From assembly GCF_030159095.1 (NCBI RefSeq), contig NZ_BRXS01000006.1, forward strand, positions 62,001 to 126,000: 64,000 nt of DNA. Direction: 5' to 3'. The translations under genes and the position numbers were made by a program. Shown here piece after piece: positions 1-8,205 of this stretch; position 1 is the first letter of the stretch; every line of letters begins with the position of its first letter. This DNA comes from Roseisolibacter agri. Its GTDB lineage: Bacteria; Gemmatimonadota; Gemmatimonadetes; Gemmatimonadales; Gemmatimonadaceae. The notes under the pieces are model-generated. The model saw nothing but the letters and a program-made list of their open reading frames with translations. It had not been told where the DNA came from and ran no database searches.

Positions 1-1
1 C

Positions 2-676
2 GCGGGCGCGGTGCTGATCGACCGCTTCCACTGGATCATCTACGTCTTCGGAGCCTTCCTCGTCTACACGGGCGTCAAGATGGCCGTGCAGGGCGAGCAG
101 GAGATCGATCCCGAGCACAACCCCGTGCTGCGCCTGGTGCGGCGCGTCACGCCGGTGACGAAGGGCTACCGCGGCCAGCACTTCTTCGTGCAGGAGCGCG
201 TCGGCGGCGCGGAGGGCGCGCTGCGCTGGATCGCGACGCCGCTGTTCGTCGTGCTGGTGCTCGTCGAGACGACGGACCTGGTGTTCGCGGTCGATTCGAT
301 CCCCGCGATCTTCGGCGTCACGCGCGACCCGTTCCTCGTCTACACGTCGAACGTCTTCGCGATCCTGGGCCTGCGCTCGCTGTTCTTCCTGCTGGCCGGC
401 GTGATCGAGAAGTTCCACTTCCTGCGCTTCGGGCTCGCGGCCGTCCTGGCGTTCGTCGGCCTGAAGATGCTGATGTCGTCGGTCTTCCCGATCCCGATCG
501 GCGTCTCCCTCGGCGTCATCGCGGCGCTGCTGGGCGGATCGATCGTCGCGTCGCTCCTGTTCCCGCGCGCCGCGGACGTGGCGCACCTGCGCGGCCCGCA
601 CGACATCGAGGACGTCGCGGACGGCATCCCGGACCCGGACGAGCCGGACGCGCTGCCGCGCCGCGACTCGGCCTGA
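2..676 (+). CDS. TerC family integral membrane protein (5' end outside window)
   Basis: This is the C-terminal part of a TerC/Alx-type membrane protein; the frame is open to the left edge, so the true start is missing. About six hydrophobic segments are visible. The family signature VETTDLVFAVDSIPAIFG carries the acidic residues typical of TerC. It is followed by a conserved stretch (NVFAILGLRSLFFLL) and a short acidic, probably cytoplasmic tail. Family members are linked to tellurite resistance and to metal (manganese) export; which applies here cannot be told from sequence. It is the only plus-strand gene and converges on the next gene with 8 bases between stop codons. Confidence 0.9.
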   Translation, partial: AGAVLIDRFHWIIYVFGAFLVYTGVKMAVQGEQEIDPEHNPVLRLVRRVTPVTKGYRGQHFFVQERVGGAEGALRWIATPLFVVLVLVETTDLVFAVDSIPAIFGVTRDPFLVYTSNVFAILGLRSLFFLLAGVIEKFHFLRFGLAAVLAFVGLKMLMSSVFPIPIGVSLGVIAALLGGSIVASLLFPRAADVAHLRGPHDIEDVADGIPDPDEPDALPRRDSA

Positions 677-684
677 GCGATCGG

Positions 685-2319
685 TCAGCGCAGGCCGACG
701 CCGACCGAGAAGTCGTTGCGACCGCGCCCGCTCGGGTCGAAGGTGTAGTCCAGGCGGATGAGCGCGACCGTCACGCGGATGCCGAGGTTCTGCGTGAGCG
801 CCGGGAGCCGATCGACGCCCGCGCCCCCGACGATGTGGCGGAGCATCACGGTCGGCGTGCCCACGAGCGGCACGCGGATGCCGTGCACGGGAACGGTGTA
901 GCGGCTCTCCAGCCACGCCAGCTGCGATCCGCCCTGCTCCAGCAGCCGCAGCGACGGGATGGTGCCGCCGCCGCCGAGGTACGCATAGCGCTGCGAGGGA
1001 ACGTCCGGCCCGAGCGATCCCACCGCGTGCCCGAAGAGCGCGATGGTGTGGTCGCGGAAGCCTGGCAGCGAGACATCGGCGTCGACGGTCGCCTGCGTGA
1101 ACGGCGACCCGCGCGCGACGGACACGCCCTGCTCCACGCGCAGCGTCACGTCGGTGCGCGCCTGGTCGGCCTCGGCGCGCCAGCGCGCGCCGGCGAGCAC
1201 GGAGGCGACGCGGCCGCCGCTGACGCCGGGATTCGGCCGGCGGATCCCTTCGGGGTCGTCGCGGTTGACGATACTGAACGGGACGCTCGCCGCGCCGGAG
1301 TCGCGCGGGGCGGACCAGGCACGCTCCGCGAGCACGCCGACGAAGGGCTCCACGACGTGGCGCGTGGTCTCGTAGCGGCGCGACGCCGTCAGCTCGCCGC
1401 GATCCGCGCGGTAGTAGTTCCGGACGTCCGCGCCGACGCCGAGCGTGAGCGCCGAGTTGATGATGTCGCCGCGGATCCACGCATCGTTCGTGTACGTGCC
1501 GCGGGCCGCCCGCAGCTCGAGCGACGTGCGCCGCGAGAGCTCCGCCGTCGCGAGCAGGCCGGGATCGACCACGCCGAGGTGCGAGCGGTAGGTGACGGTC
1601 GGCTCGACGCGCACGCGACCCGTGTCGAGGCGGATCTCCGGTCCGAAGGTGAGCACTGCGCCGTCGATGCGGTCGTAGCCGGGGATGCGGAGGCCGGCGA
1701 CGCCGGGCAGCGAGATGGCCGGGGCATCGCTGCGGTCGAGCGCGCGCACGGCCAGGGCGAGCGTGTCCCCGGGTCCGCCGGTGGCGACGAAGCCGAGCGA
1801 TGGGTACGCGGTGATCCCGCCGCGCACCGTGGCGAGCGCCGAGGGCATCACGCGACCTCCGATCGCGACCGCGCGGCCCTCCACGAGGGCGCCGGGCCGC
1901 AGATACAGGTCGCCGAGCACCACGACATCGCCACGGACCGTGGCGGCGAGCCGTGCCGGGCCCACGATCACCAGCGTCCGGTCGACGCGGAGGTCCCGTC
2001 CGAGAACCAGCCCGGAGTCCGGCGCGACGACGAGGAGGTGCGGCTGCGTGAGCGTCGCACGCAGGGTCCGCCCCGCGAGACCCGGCCCGAGGTCGCGAAC
2101 GAGGGCCCGTCGCGGGCTGGCTTCGGCAGCCTGGAGCTCCCGCGCGCCGAGGCTGTCCGCAGGGAGCTGTGGCAGCCCCGGCTCACCCGGCGCGAGCGGG
2201 CGGTCCGGAACCGGCGGCGGGGCCGGTCGCTCCTGGGCGCGGAGCCGGCCCGGCGCGCAGAGCGCGGCGCCGAGGAGCGCGACCGTGGCACCACGTCCCA
2301 CCGTGTCGCGCAGGGGCAC
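685..2319 (-). CDS. Predicted outer-membrane beta-barrel protein, function unknown
   Basis: The 544-residue product starts with GTG and has a signal peptide (hydrophobic core around residues 12-22, then LRAQ). A Pro-rich linker follows. Residues about 90-170 show short repeating beta strands with regular Gly (VVVLGDLYLRPGALVEGRAV), resembling a polymer-forming/bactofilin-like solenoid. The remaining 350 residues alternate hydrophobic and polar positions and end in a strand finishing VGVGLR, as expected of an outer-membrane barrel. I recognise no enzymatic motif. The start lies 6 bases after the stop of the upstream amidotransferase gene, so it is probably co-transcribed with it. A surface or transport role is inference. 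Confidence 0.75.
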   Translation of the reverse strand: MPLRDTVGRGATVALLGAALCAPGRLRAQERPAPPPVPDRPLAPGEPGLPQLPADSLGARELQAAEASPRRALVRDLGPGLAGRTLRATLTQPHLLVVAPDSGLVLGRDLRVDRTLVIVGPARLAATVRGDVVVLGDLYLRPGALVEGRAVAIGGRVMPSALATVRGGITAYPSLGFVATGGPGDTLALAVRALDRSDAPAISLPGVAGLRIPGYDRIDGAVLTFGPEIRLDTGRVRVEPTVTYRSHLGVVDPGLLATAELSRRTSLELRAARGTYTNDAWIRGDIINSALTLGVGADVRNYYRADRGELTASRRYETTRHVVEPFVGVLAERAWSAPRDSGAASVPFSIVNRDDPEGIRRPNPGVSGGRVASVLAGARWRAEADQARTDVTLRVEQGVSVARGSPFTQATVDADVSLPGFRDHTIALFGHAVGSLGPDVPSQRYAYLGGGGTIPSLRLLEQGGSQLAWLESRYTVPVHGIRVPLVGTPTVMLRHIVGGAGVDRLPALTQNLGIRVTVALIRLDYTFDPSGRGRNDFSVGVGLR

Positions 2320-2325
2320 CGGAGT

Positions 2326-2901
2326 TTAGGGGGCGAGTCGGAGGAAGTTGGCGAGCAGCTCGCGCCCGCCGGTGGTCAGGATCGACTCGGGATGGAATTG
2401 CACGCCCCATACCGGATGGGTCCGGTGGCGGAGGGCGTGGATCTCGGTCGGGTCGTCCTCGGCCCGCGCGACGACCTCCAGCGACTCCGGCAGCGACTCC
2501 GATTCGACGACCAGCGAGTGATAGCGCATGACCGGCAGCGGGTCGGGCAGCCCCTCGAAGAGCTCCGTGCCGCCGTGGCGGATGGTCGACGTCTTCCCGT
2601 GCATGACACGCCGCGCGCGCACCACCCGCCCCCCGTACGCCTCGCCGATGGCCTGGTGGCCGAGGCAGACGCCGAGGATCGGGATCTCCCCGCCCCACCG
2701 CCGCACGACGGGCACCGTGATCCCCGCCTCGGACGGGGTGCACGGCCCCGGCGACAGCACGATGGCGCGCGGCCGCAGCGCGCCGATCTCCTCGACGCCG
2801 ATCGCGTCGTTGCGGCGGACGACGGGCTCCACCCCCAGGTCCCCGAGATACTGGACCAGGTTGTAGGTGAAGGAGTCGTAGTTGTCGATGACGAGGATCA
2901 T
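2326..2901 (-). CDS. pabA: Glutamine amidotransferase of anthranilate/aminodeoxychorismate synthase (TrpG/PabA)
   Basis: This 191-residue class I glutamine amidotransferase releases ammonia from glutamine for a chorismate-converting partner, giving anthranilate (tryptophan) or aminodeoxychorismate (folate). The N-terminus MILVIDNYDSFTYNLVQYLG and the SPGPCTPSEAG loop are diagnostic. The catalytic triad is visible as Cys79 (GVCLGHQ), His170 and Glu172 (FHPES). MHGKTS and RYHSLVV are also conserved. No TrpE/PabB partner lies in the window, so TrpG and PabA cannot be separated; an amphibolic subunit is likely. Its ATG overlaps the stop of xerD by 4 bases (ATGA), suggesting translational coupling. 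Longer in-frame extensions read antisense-like sequence and were rejected. Confidence 0.93.
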   Translation of the reverse strand: MILVIDNYDSFTYNLVQYLGDLGVEPVVRRNDAIGVEEIGALRPRAIVLSPGPCTPSEAGITVPVVRRWGGEIPILGVCLGHQAIGEAYGGRVVRARRVMHGKTSTIRHGGTELFEGLPDPLPVMRYHSLVVESESLPESLEVVARAEDDPTEIHALRHRTHPVWGVQFHPESILTTGGRELLANFLRLAP

Positions 2902-3839
2902 GACCGGGGATGATACTGCCGATGCACGCTGCGCAGGTACTCCCGGTCGACGTGCGTGTAGATCTGCGTCGTCGCGATGTCGGCGTGGCCGAGCATCTCC
3001 TGGACGGCGCGCAGGTCCGCGCCTCCCTCCAGCAGGTGTGTCGCGAACGAGTGCCGCAGCGTGTGCGGCGAGACGGCCTTCGCGATGCCCGCGCGCTCGA
3101 CGTGCTTCCGCAGGATCGTCCACGCGCCCATGCGCGACAGCGGCTCGCCGCGCGCGTTCAGGAAGAGGACGCCCTTGCCCTTCCCCTTCTCGAGCGTGGG
3201 ACGCAGCTCGCGCAGGTAGACCGCGGCCGCGCCGATGGCCGAGCGGCCGATGGGGACCAGCCGCTCCTTGCTCCCCTTCCCGAAGACGCGCAGCAGCTGG
3301 TCCTCGAACAGGACGTCCTGCACGCGCAGCCCGATCCACTCGGAGACGCGCAGGCCCGCGCCGTACGCCAGCTCCAGCATCGCGCGGTCGCGGAAGACGA
3401 GCGTGTCGTCCAACGACGGCGCGGCCAGGAGCCGCTCCACCTCGGCGACCGTCAGCACCTCGGGCAGCGTGCGCCAGCGCTTCGGCGTCTCGAGCCGCTC
3501 GCTGGGATCGCGCTGCACGTAGCCCTCGGTCAGGAGGAACCGGTAGTACGTGCGCACGGCGCTGACGGTGCGCCGGATGGACGCGGGCGAGAGGCCGAGG
3601 TCCTTCAGGTGGAAGACGAACTCGCGCAGCGCGCGCGGCGTGGCGTCGCCGGGCGTAGCCACGCCGGCCGTGCGGGCGAAGGCGGCGAAGCGCGCGACGT
3701 CGCGCGCGTAGGCCTCCTGCGTGGTGTCGGCGGCGCCGCGCTCCAGCGCGAGGAAGTCGTGGAACTGCTCCAGCCGGAACGCACGCGCCACCTCGTCGGG
3801 GACGGCGAACGCGCCGGCGGCATCGCGCGCGGTGCTCAC
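2898..3839 (-). CDS. xerD: Tyrosine recombinase XerC/XerD
   Basis: The 313-residue protein is a site-specific tyrosine recombinase of the Xer type, which resolves chromosome dimers at dif. An N-terminal SAM-like DNA-binding domain spans about residues 20-105, followed by the catalytic domain. The catalytic set is complete: Arg164 (GLRVSE), Lys188 (GKGSKER), His259 and Arg262 (HTLRHSFATHLL), His285 (LGHADI) and nucleophile Tyr294 (TQIYTHV). The length fits XerC/D (about 300). The start is GTG, just after the stop of dedA. With no second copy or dif site in the window, the C versus D assignment is provisional. It sits among housekeeping genes, so a mobile-element integrase is unlikely. Confidence 0.92.
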   Translation of the reverse strand: MSTARDAAGAFAVPDEVARAFRLEQFHDFLALERGAADTTQEAYARDVARFAAFARTAGVATPGDATPRALREFVFHLKDLGLSPASIRRTVSAVRTYYRFLLTEGYVQRDPSERLETPKRWRTLPEVLTVAEVERLLAAPSLDDTLVFRDRAMLELAYGAGLRVSEWIGLRVQDVLFEDQLLRVFGKGSKERLVPIGRSAIGAAAVYLRELRPTLEKGKGKGVLFLNARGEPLSRMGAWTILRKHVERAGIAKAVSPHTLRHSFATHLLEGGADLRAVQEMLGHADIATTQIYTHVDREYLRSVHRQYHPRS

Positions 3840-3843
3840 GCGC

Positions 3844-4449
3844 TCACGCCGTGGCGCGCCGGCGGCGCAGCCACCACACCGCGAGCGCCGCTGCCACGAT
3901 CACGACCGCGCCGATGCCGAGCCACTTCTGCCCCTGCGCGACCTTCGCCTGCAGCGCCTCGAAGTTGGCGCCGGCGGTGAACGCGAAGTAGGTGATGGCG
4001 CCGTACCAGACGGCCGACGCGACCCCCATCGCGACGGCGGCCTTCGCGGCGCCGAGCCGCAGCGCGCCCGCGAACGGCGGCACGAGCGCGCGCACACCGG
4101 GCAGGAAGCGGCTCACGACCAGCGCCCACACGCCGTACTTCCCGTACAGCGCCTCGAGCTTCTGCGAGCCCTTCTCGCCGCCGCCGAGGCGCTTCAGCAC
4201 GCGCTCCGCGCCGTAGCGCGCGCCGACCCAGTACATGAACATCGCGCCCGCGAGGTTGCCGGTGAGCGTGGCGACGAACGAGCCGATCGCGCTCGCCTGG
4301 CCGCGCGCCGCGATGAAGCTGCCGAAGGCGACGACGGTGTCGGCCGGCAGCGGCGGGAAGACGTTCTCGGCCGCGGCGGTGACGGCGAGGGCGGCGTACA
4401 GCGCCAGCGGCGGCAGCTGCGCGAACCAGTCGAGGAGTCGCTCGAGCAC
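3844..4449 (-). CDS. DedA family membrane protein
   Basis: The 201-residue protein has the DedA/SNARE-associated (VTT) domain: an N-terminal re-entrant segment with ENVFPPLPADT, then a glycine-rich helix (TGNLAGAMFMYWVGARYG). The hallmark SRFLPGVRALVPPFAGALRL carries the conserved arginines. Two terminal membrane helices and a basic tail (RRRRATA) close it. DedA proteins act in the cytoplasmic membrane and some are undecaprenyl-phosphate or phospholipid flippases; the substrate here is unknown. The start is GTG with no clear Shine-Dalgarno sequence. The gene lies 38 bases after ispF and 4 bases before xerD, so it probably shares their transcript. Confidence 0.9.
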   Translation of the reverse strand: MLERLLDWFAQLPPLALYAALAVTAAAENVFPPLPADTVVAFGSFIAARGQASAIGSFVATLTGNLAGAMFMYWVGARYGAERVLKRLGGGEKGSQKLEALYGKYGVWALVVSRFLPGVRALVPPFAGALRLGAAKAAVAMGVASAVWYGAITYFAFTAGANFEALQAKVAQGQKWLGIGAVVIVAAALAVWWLRRRRATA

Positions 4450-4487
4450 GGCGGGAGGGGCGTGTGCGGCGCGCGGGCGCCGCGCGC

Positions 4488-4994
4488 TCAGTCGGTGGGC
4501 GCGCCGACTCGCACGAGCGAGGCCACGGCGTGGGCGGCCAGCCCCTCGCCGGCGCCGATCCAGCCGAGGCCCTCGTTGGTCTTCCCCTTCACGAACACGG
4601 CCTCCGGCGCGACGCCGAGCGCCTCCGCCAGGCGCGCGCGCATCGCCGGGCGGTGCGGCCCGACCTTGTGCCGCTCGGCCACGACCGCGACGTCGACGTT
4701 CGCCACCCGCCAGCCGCCCGCACGCAGCCGATCGACCGCGAGGCGCAGCATCTCCATCGAGTCGCGGCCCGCGTTCTCGGCGGCCGTGTTGGGAAAGAGC
4801 TCGCCGATGTCTCCCAGCCCAGCGGCGCCGAGGACCGCGTCGGTGACCGCGTGCGCGGCGACGTCGCCGTCGGAGTGCGCCACGACGCGTGCGTCACCCG
4901 GCATACGCACGCCGGCGATCACGAGCGGATGGCCGTCGGCGCCGAAGCGGTGCGAGTCGTAGCCGATGCCGACGCGCGTCTCGCCAGTGGTCAC
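4488..4994 (-). CDS. ispF: 2-C-methyl-D-erythritol 2,4-cyclodiphosphate synthase
   Basis: IspF catalyses the fifth step of the MEP isoprenoid pathway, cyclising CDP-ME 2-phosphate to MEcPP with loss of CMP. The 168-residue product has metal ligands Asp13 and His15 (GIGYDSHRF) and His48 (SDGDVAAHAVTDA), the flexible-loop motif LGDIGELFPNT, and the C-terminal KGKTNEGLGWIGAGEG that binds nucleotide. The length is normal. The start is GTG, overlapping the mqnC stop by 4 bases (GTGA), so expression is coupled to menaquinone genes; isoprenoid units feed the menaquinone side chain. ispD, usually nearby or fused, is about 50 kb away in this window. Confidence 0.96.
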   Translation of the reverse strand: MTTGETRVGIGYDSHRFGADGHPLVIAGVRMPGDARVVAHSDGDVAAHAVTDAVLGAAGLGDIGELFPNTAAENAGRDSMEMLRLAVDRLRAGGWRVANVDVAVVAERHKVGPHRPAMRARLAEALGVAPEAVFVKGKTNEGLGWIGAGEGLAAHAVASLVRVGAPTD

Positions 4995-6040
4995 GCGGCG
5001 GCCATCGCGCCGTCGGGCGCGCCGTCCGGCAGGATGATCTGGTACGACTGCGTGCGGCGCGCGGCCGTGAAGCCGGCGTCGCGGATCAGGCGCTCCATCT
5101 CGTCGATGGTCGTGCGATGCGTCGTGTTGGCGGCCGAGACGACGTTCTCCTCGATCATGAGCGAGCCGAAGTCGTTGCAGCCGAAGCGCAGCGCCATCTG
5201 GCCCACCTTCATGCCCATCGTCACCCAGCTCGCCTGCAGGTTGGGCACGTTGTCGAGCGCGATGCGCGAGATGGCGACCGTGCGCAGGTACTCCGTGGCG
5301 TCCGTCTTCTGCATGTGCGAGAACTCGGGCGTGTTCTCGGGCTGCAGCGGCCAGGTGATGAACGCCGTGAAGCCGCCGGTGCGCGCCTGCAGGTCGCGCA
5401 CGCGCTGCAGGTGCTCCAGCCGCTCGGCCAGCGTCTCCCCGAGGCCGTACATCATCGTCACCGAGGTCTTCATCCCCTCCTCGTGCGCGATCTCCATGAT
5501 CTCGAGCCAGCGGTCGGCGCCGGCCTTCTTGGGCGCCGCGTAGTCGCGCACGCGCTGCACGAGGATCTCGCCGCCGCCGCCCGGAATGGAGTCGAGGCCC
5601 GCCGCCTTCAGCTCGCGCACGACGTCACGCGCGTCGAGTCGGAAGCGCGTCGCGAAGAAGTCGACCTCGCTGGGGCTGAAGCCGTGGATGTGGATCGGAT
5701 GGTGCCGCTTGATGTAGCGCAGCAGCTCGAGGTACCACTCGAACGGGATGTACGGGTTGTGTCCGCCCTGGATGAGGATCTGCACCCCGCCCAGCGCCTT
5801 CGTCTCGTCGATCTTCTGGCCGATCTGCTCGTACGAGAGCGTGTAGCCCTCGCCGTGCTTGGGCCGCCGCGCGAACGCGCAGAAGCCGCAGTCGGCGACG
5901 CAGACGTTCGTGTAGTTGATGTTGCGGTCGACGATGTACGTCACGACCCCGTGCGGGTGCTTCGCCTCGCGGATCGCGTCGGCGGTCGCGCCCAGCTCGA
6001 GGAGCGGCGCGTTGGCATAGAGGTCGAGGAGGTCGCGCAT
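4991..6040 (-). CDS. mqnC: Cyclic dehypoxanthinyl futalosine synthase (radical SAM)
   Basis: MqnC is the radical SAM enzyme of the futalosine menaquinone pathway that cyclises dehypoxanthine futalosine. The 349-residue protein has a canonical CX3CX2C cluster motif at Cys47, Cys51 and Cys54 (VCVADCGFC), preceded by NINYTNV. Other family motifs are IQGGHNPYIPFEWY, HGFSPSEV, LDSIPGGGGEIL and TMMYGLGET, and the tail is DDF-like with NTTHRTT. The ATG at 6040 was chosen because upstream in-frame sequence has shadow-ORF composition. It lies 23 bases after the mqnA stop and overlaps the ispF start. Confidence 0.96.
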   Translation of the reverse strand: MRDLLDLYANAPLLELGATADAIREAKHPHGVVTYIVDRNINYTNVCVADCGFCAFARRPKHGEGYTLSYEQIGQKIDETKALGGVQILIQGGHNPYIPFEWYLELLRYIKRHHPIHIHGFSPSEVDFFATRFRLDARDVVRELKAAGLDSIPGGGGEILVQRVRDYAAPKKAGADRWLEIMEIAHEEGMKTSVTMMYGLGETLAERLEHLQRVRDLQARTGGFTAFITWPLQPENTPEFSHMQKTDATEYLRTVAISRIALDNVPNLQASWVTMGMKVGQMALRFGCNDFGSLMIEENVVSAANTTHRTTIDEMERLIRDAGFTAARRTQSYQIILPDGAPDGAMAAA

Positions 6041-6063
6041 GGGAGGCGGCGGAGAGGGCGCGG

Positions 6064-6933
6064 TCAGGCGGCCGGCAGGAACGCGAGGCGGCCGTCGGGC
6101 ACGCGGCCGGCGAGCACGAGGCGACGGAAGAACTCCGTCAGCCCGGCGAGGTGCGGATACGACAGCCCATAGTCGAGGCCGGCGAAGTACTCGACGCACG
6201 CGGAGTGCGCGATGCCCGTCGCGCGGTGCGCCTGCGCGGCCAGCTCGTCGAGATGGGCGAGGCCCCAGTCGCGGCTCTCGATGAGCGAGGCGTGCACGCG
6301 CAGCGACCGGGCGACCGGCGTGGTGCGCTGCGCGACCCAGACGGCGAAGACGAACGGCTGGCCCGTCCAGCGCTTCCACTCCTCGCCCAGGTCGTAGACG
6401 TGCGCGAACGGCGGCGGCGCATCGGCGTCGTCGCCACCGCGCGGGCCGGCACCCAGCAGCAGCGCGGCGTCGCCGATGACCAGGCGCGCCGGTCGGTCGC
6501 CGCCGCGCTCGAAGCGCGCGAGGTCCGAGATCTCGGCGTCGCCCGGCACGAACTCCGGGCGGCAGCGCCACACGTTCTCGAACAGCAGCTCCAGCAGCGC
6601 GACGCTCGTCATCGAGCTGGTGCTGACGACGACGCGCTTCCCGCCGAGCTCCGTCGCCGGGACGTCGCTGAACAGCAGCACGCTGCGCACCGGTCCATCG
6701 CAGGTGATGCCGAGGTCCGGCAGGAGCAGCAGGTTGCTCGCGTTCTGCGCGTACTCGACGGCCGAGACGACGCTGACGTCGAGCGACCCGTCGGCGATGC
6801 CGCGGTTGAGCGCCGTCGGCACACCGTCGATCAGCGTCGCGTCGAGCGGCACGATGCCGCGGTCGATCGCGCCGTAGACCGGGTAGCAGTTGATGTACGG
6901 GATGCGGCCGACGCGCAGCATCGCGGCGCTCAT
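6064..6933 (-). CDS. mqnA: Chorismate dehydratase (futalosine pathway)
   Basis: MqnA dehydrates chorismate to 3-enolpyruvyl-benzoate, the entry to the futalosine route. The 289-residue protein has the N-terminal signature LRVGRIPYINCYPVYGAI, the substrate-loop sequence DVSVVSAVEYA, the VVSTSSMTS stretch and LVIGDAALL, all typical of the periplasmic-binding-protein-like MqnA fold. No signal peptide is present, as expected for the cytoplasmic enzyme. I use MSAAMLRVG, whose ATG overlaps the mqnE stop by one base (TGATG); an alternative ATG lies four codons further on (6921). The order mqnE-mqnA-mqnC forms a clear biosynthetic cluster. Confidence 0.95.
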   Translation of the reverse strand: MSAAMLRVGRIPYINCYPVYGAIDRGIVPLDATLIDGVPTALNRGIADGSLDVSVVSAVEYAQNASNLLLLPDLGITCDGPVRSVLLFSDVPATELGGKRVVVSTSSMTSVALLELLFENVWRCRPEFVPGDAEISDLARFERGGDRPARLVIGDAALLLGAGPRGGDDADAPPPFAHVYDLGEEWKRWTGQPFVFAVWVAQRTTPVARSLRVHASLIESRDWGLAHLDELAAQAHRATGIAHSACVEYFAGLDYGLSYPHLAGLTEFFRRLVLAGRVPDGRLAFLPAA

Positions 6934-8099
6934 CAGGCCGCGGCCACGGCCGGCGTCGGCCCGTCGAAGGTGCGCAGCGTCCGGTAGAAGGAGTCGCGCT
7001 CGGCGGGCAGCTTCCCCGCCCCGCGGATCAGCCGGAGCAGGTCGTCGAGCGACATCGACTGCGAGGTGCGTGCGCCGACGGCGTGGTAGATCTTCTCGCG
7101 CACGACGGTGCCTTCGAGGTCGTTGACGCCGAAGTGCAGCGCGACCTGCGAGACGGCCTGCCCGACCATGATCCAGTGCGACTTCACGTGCGCGAAGTTG
7201 TCCAGGAACAGCCGGCCGACGGCGAGGTTCTTCAGGTCGTCGAAGCCCGTCGTGGACGTCCCCTGCCGGCCGAGGCGCTTCCCGAGCTCGTTGTCGTCGG
7301 GGTGGTAGGCGAGCGGGATGTACGCGAGGAAGCCGCCCGTCTCGTCCTGCAGGTCGCGCAGCATCTGCAGGTGCTCCAGCCGCTCCTCGAACGACTCGAC
7401 GTGGCCGTAGAGCATCGTGCAGTTGGAGCGGATACCCAGCTGGTGTGCCGCGCGGTGCACGCCGATGTAGTCGGCGCCGCCGAGCTTCTTCCCGGCGATC
7501 TGCTCGCGCACTGCGGCGCTGAACGTCTCGGCGCCGCCGCCAGGCAGCGTGTCGAGCCCCGCCTCTCGCAGCGCGACCAGCACCTCGGACCACGACATCT
7601 TCTCGATGCGCGCGATGTGCGCGATCTCGACGGCCGTGAGCGCCTTGATGTGGACGTGCGGGAAGTTGGCCTTGAGCGCGCGGAACATCGCGTCGTAGTA
7701 CGCGAGGCCCGCCTGCATGTCGAGGCCGCCCACGATGTGGAACTCGCGCGTCAGCCCGTCGGCCGCGTGCGCCGCCTCGGCCAGCACCTGGTCCAGCGTG
7801 TAGCGGTACGCGCCGTCCTCCTTCGGAAGCCGCGCGTAGCCGCAGAACGCGCACGTCTTGCGCAGGACGCAGACGTTGGTCGGATTGATGTGCTGGTTCG
7901 ACGCGAACGTCACCACGTCGCCGTGACGCGCGCGGTTCACCGCGTCGGCCATCGCGCCCACGCCGAACAGGTCGTGGGAGCGAAAGAGCGCCACCCCGTC
8001 CTCGCGCGTCAGCCGCTCGCCCGCGCGCACCTTCTCGGCGATCGGCCGGAGGGCCGGGTCGCGCAGACGGTCGACATCGAAGGCTACGGGCGACGGCAT
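6933..8099 (-). CDS. mqnE: Aminofutalosine synthase (radical SAM)
   Basis: MqnE joins 3-enolpyruvyl-benzoate to SAM, giving aminofutalosine. The 388-residue protein has the MqnE-type N-terminus (IAEKVRAGERLTREDGVALF), NQHINPTNVC, FHIVGGLDM, IKALTAVEIAHIARI, LPGGGAETF, TMLYGHVES and DETGGFLAYIPLAYHP. The cluster-binding motif reads CVLRKTCAFC, i.e. Cys77-X5-Cys83-X2-Cys86, not the CX3CX2C seen in MqnC next door. The DNA reading is unambiguous. The ATG at 8099 is preceded by an AGGAG ribosome-binding site about 7 bases away. Its stop overlaps the mqnA start. The gene follows the fabF hairpin. Confidence 0.94.
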   Translation of the reverse strand: MPSPVAFDVDRLRDPALRPIAEKVRAGERLTREDGVALFRSHDLFGVGAMADAVNRARHGDVVTFASNQHINPTNVCVLRKTCAFCGYARLPKEDGAYRYTLDQVLAEAAHAADGLTREFHIVGGLDMQAGLAYYDAMFRALKANFPHVHIKALTAVEIAHIARIEKMSWSEVLVALREAGLDTLPGGGAETFSAAVREQIAGKKLGGADYIGVHRAAHQLGIRSNCTMLYGHVESFEERLEHLQMLRDLQDETGGFLAYIPLAYHPDDNELGKRLGRQGTSTTGFDDLKNLAVGRLFLDNFAHVKSHWIMVGQAVSQVALHFGVNDLEGTVVREKIYHAVGARTSQSMSLDDLLRLIRGAGKLPAERDSFYRTLRTFDGPTPAVAAA

Positions 8100-8164
8100 G
8101 TGCTGCTCCTCGTGCGGGGGCTGCAAAGGACGGGCTGCTGCGAAGTGCACCCTGCAGGCGATTC

Positions 8165-8198
8165 GCGCGGCGGCCGGCTGGGGGCCGGCGCGCCGCGC
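8165..8198 (-). terminator. GC-rich hairpin after fabF
   Basis: A 14-bp stem with a single-base bulge and a 5-base loop lies 8 bases beyond the fabF stop and before mqnE. No T tract follows on the minus strand, so it is either a U-poor terminator or a processing/stability hairpin that separates the fab operon from mqnE-mqnA-mqnC. Confidence 0.5.
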
Positions 8199-8205
8199 GT
8201 CGCGG

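Noticed and set aside
2898-3839. Xer gene as a phage or integron integrase marking an island
   Set aside because: Its length, motifs and neighbours are housekeeping, and no attachment site, tRNA or mobile genes are nearby.
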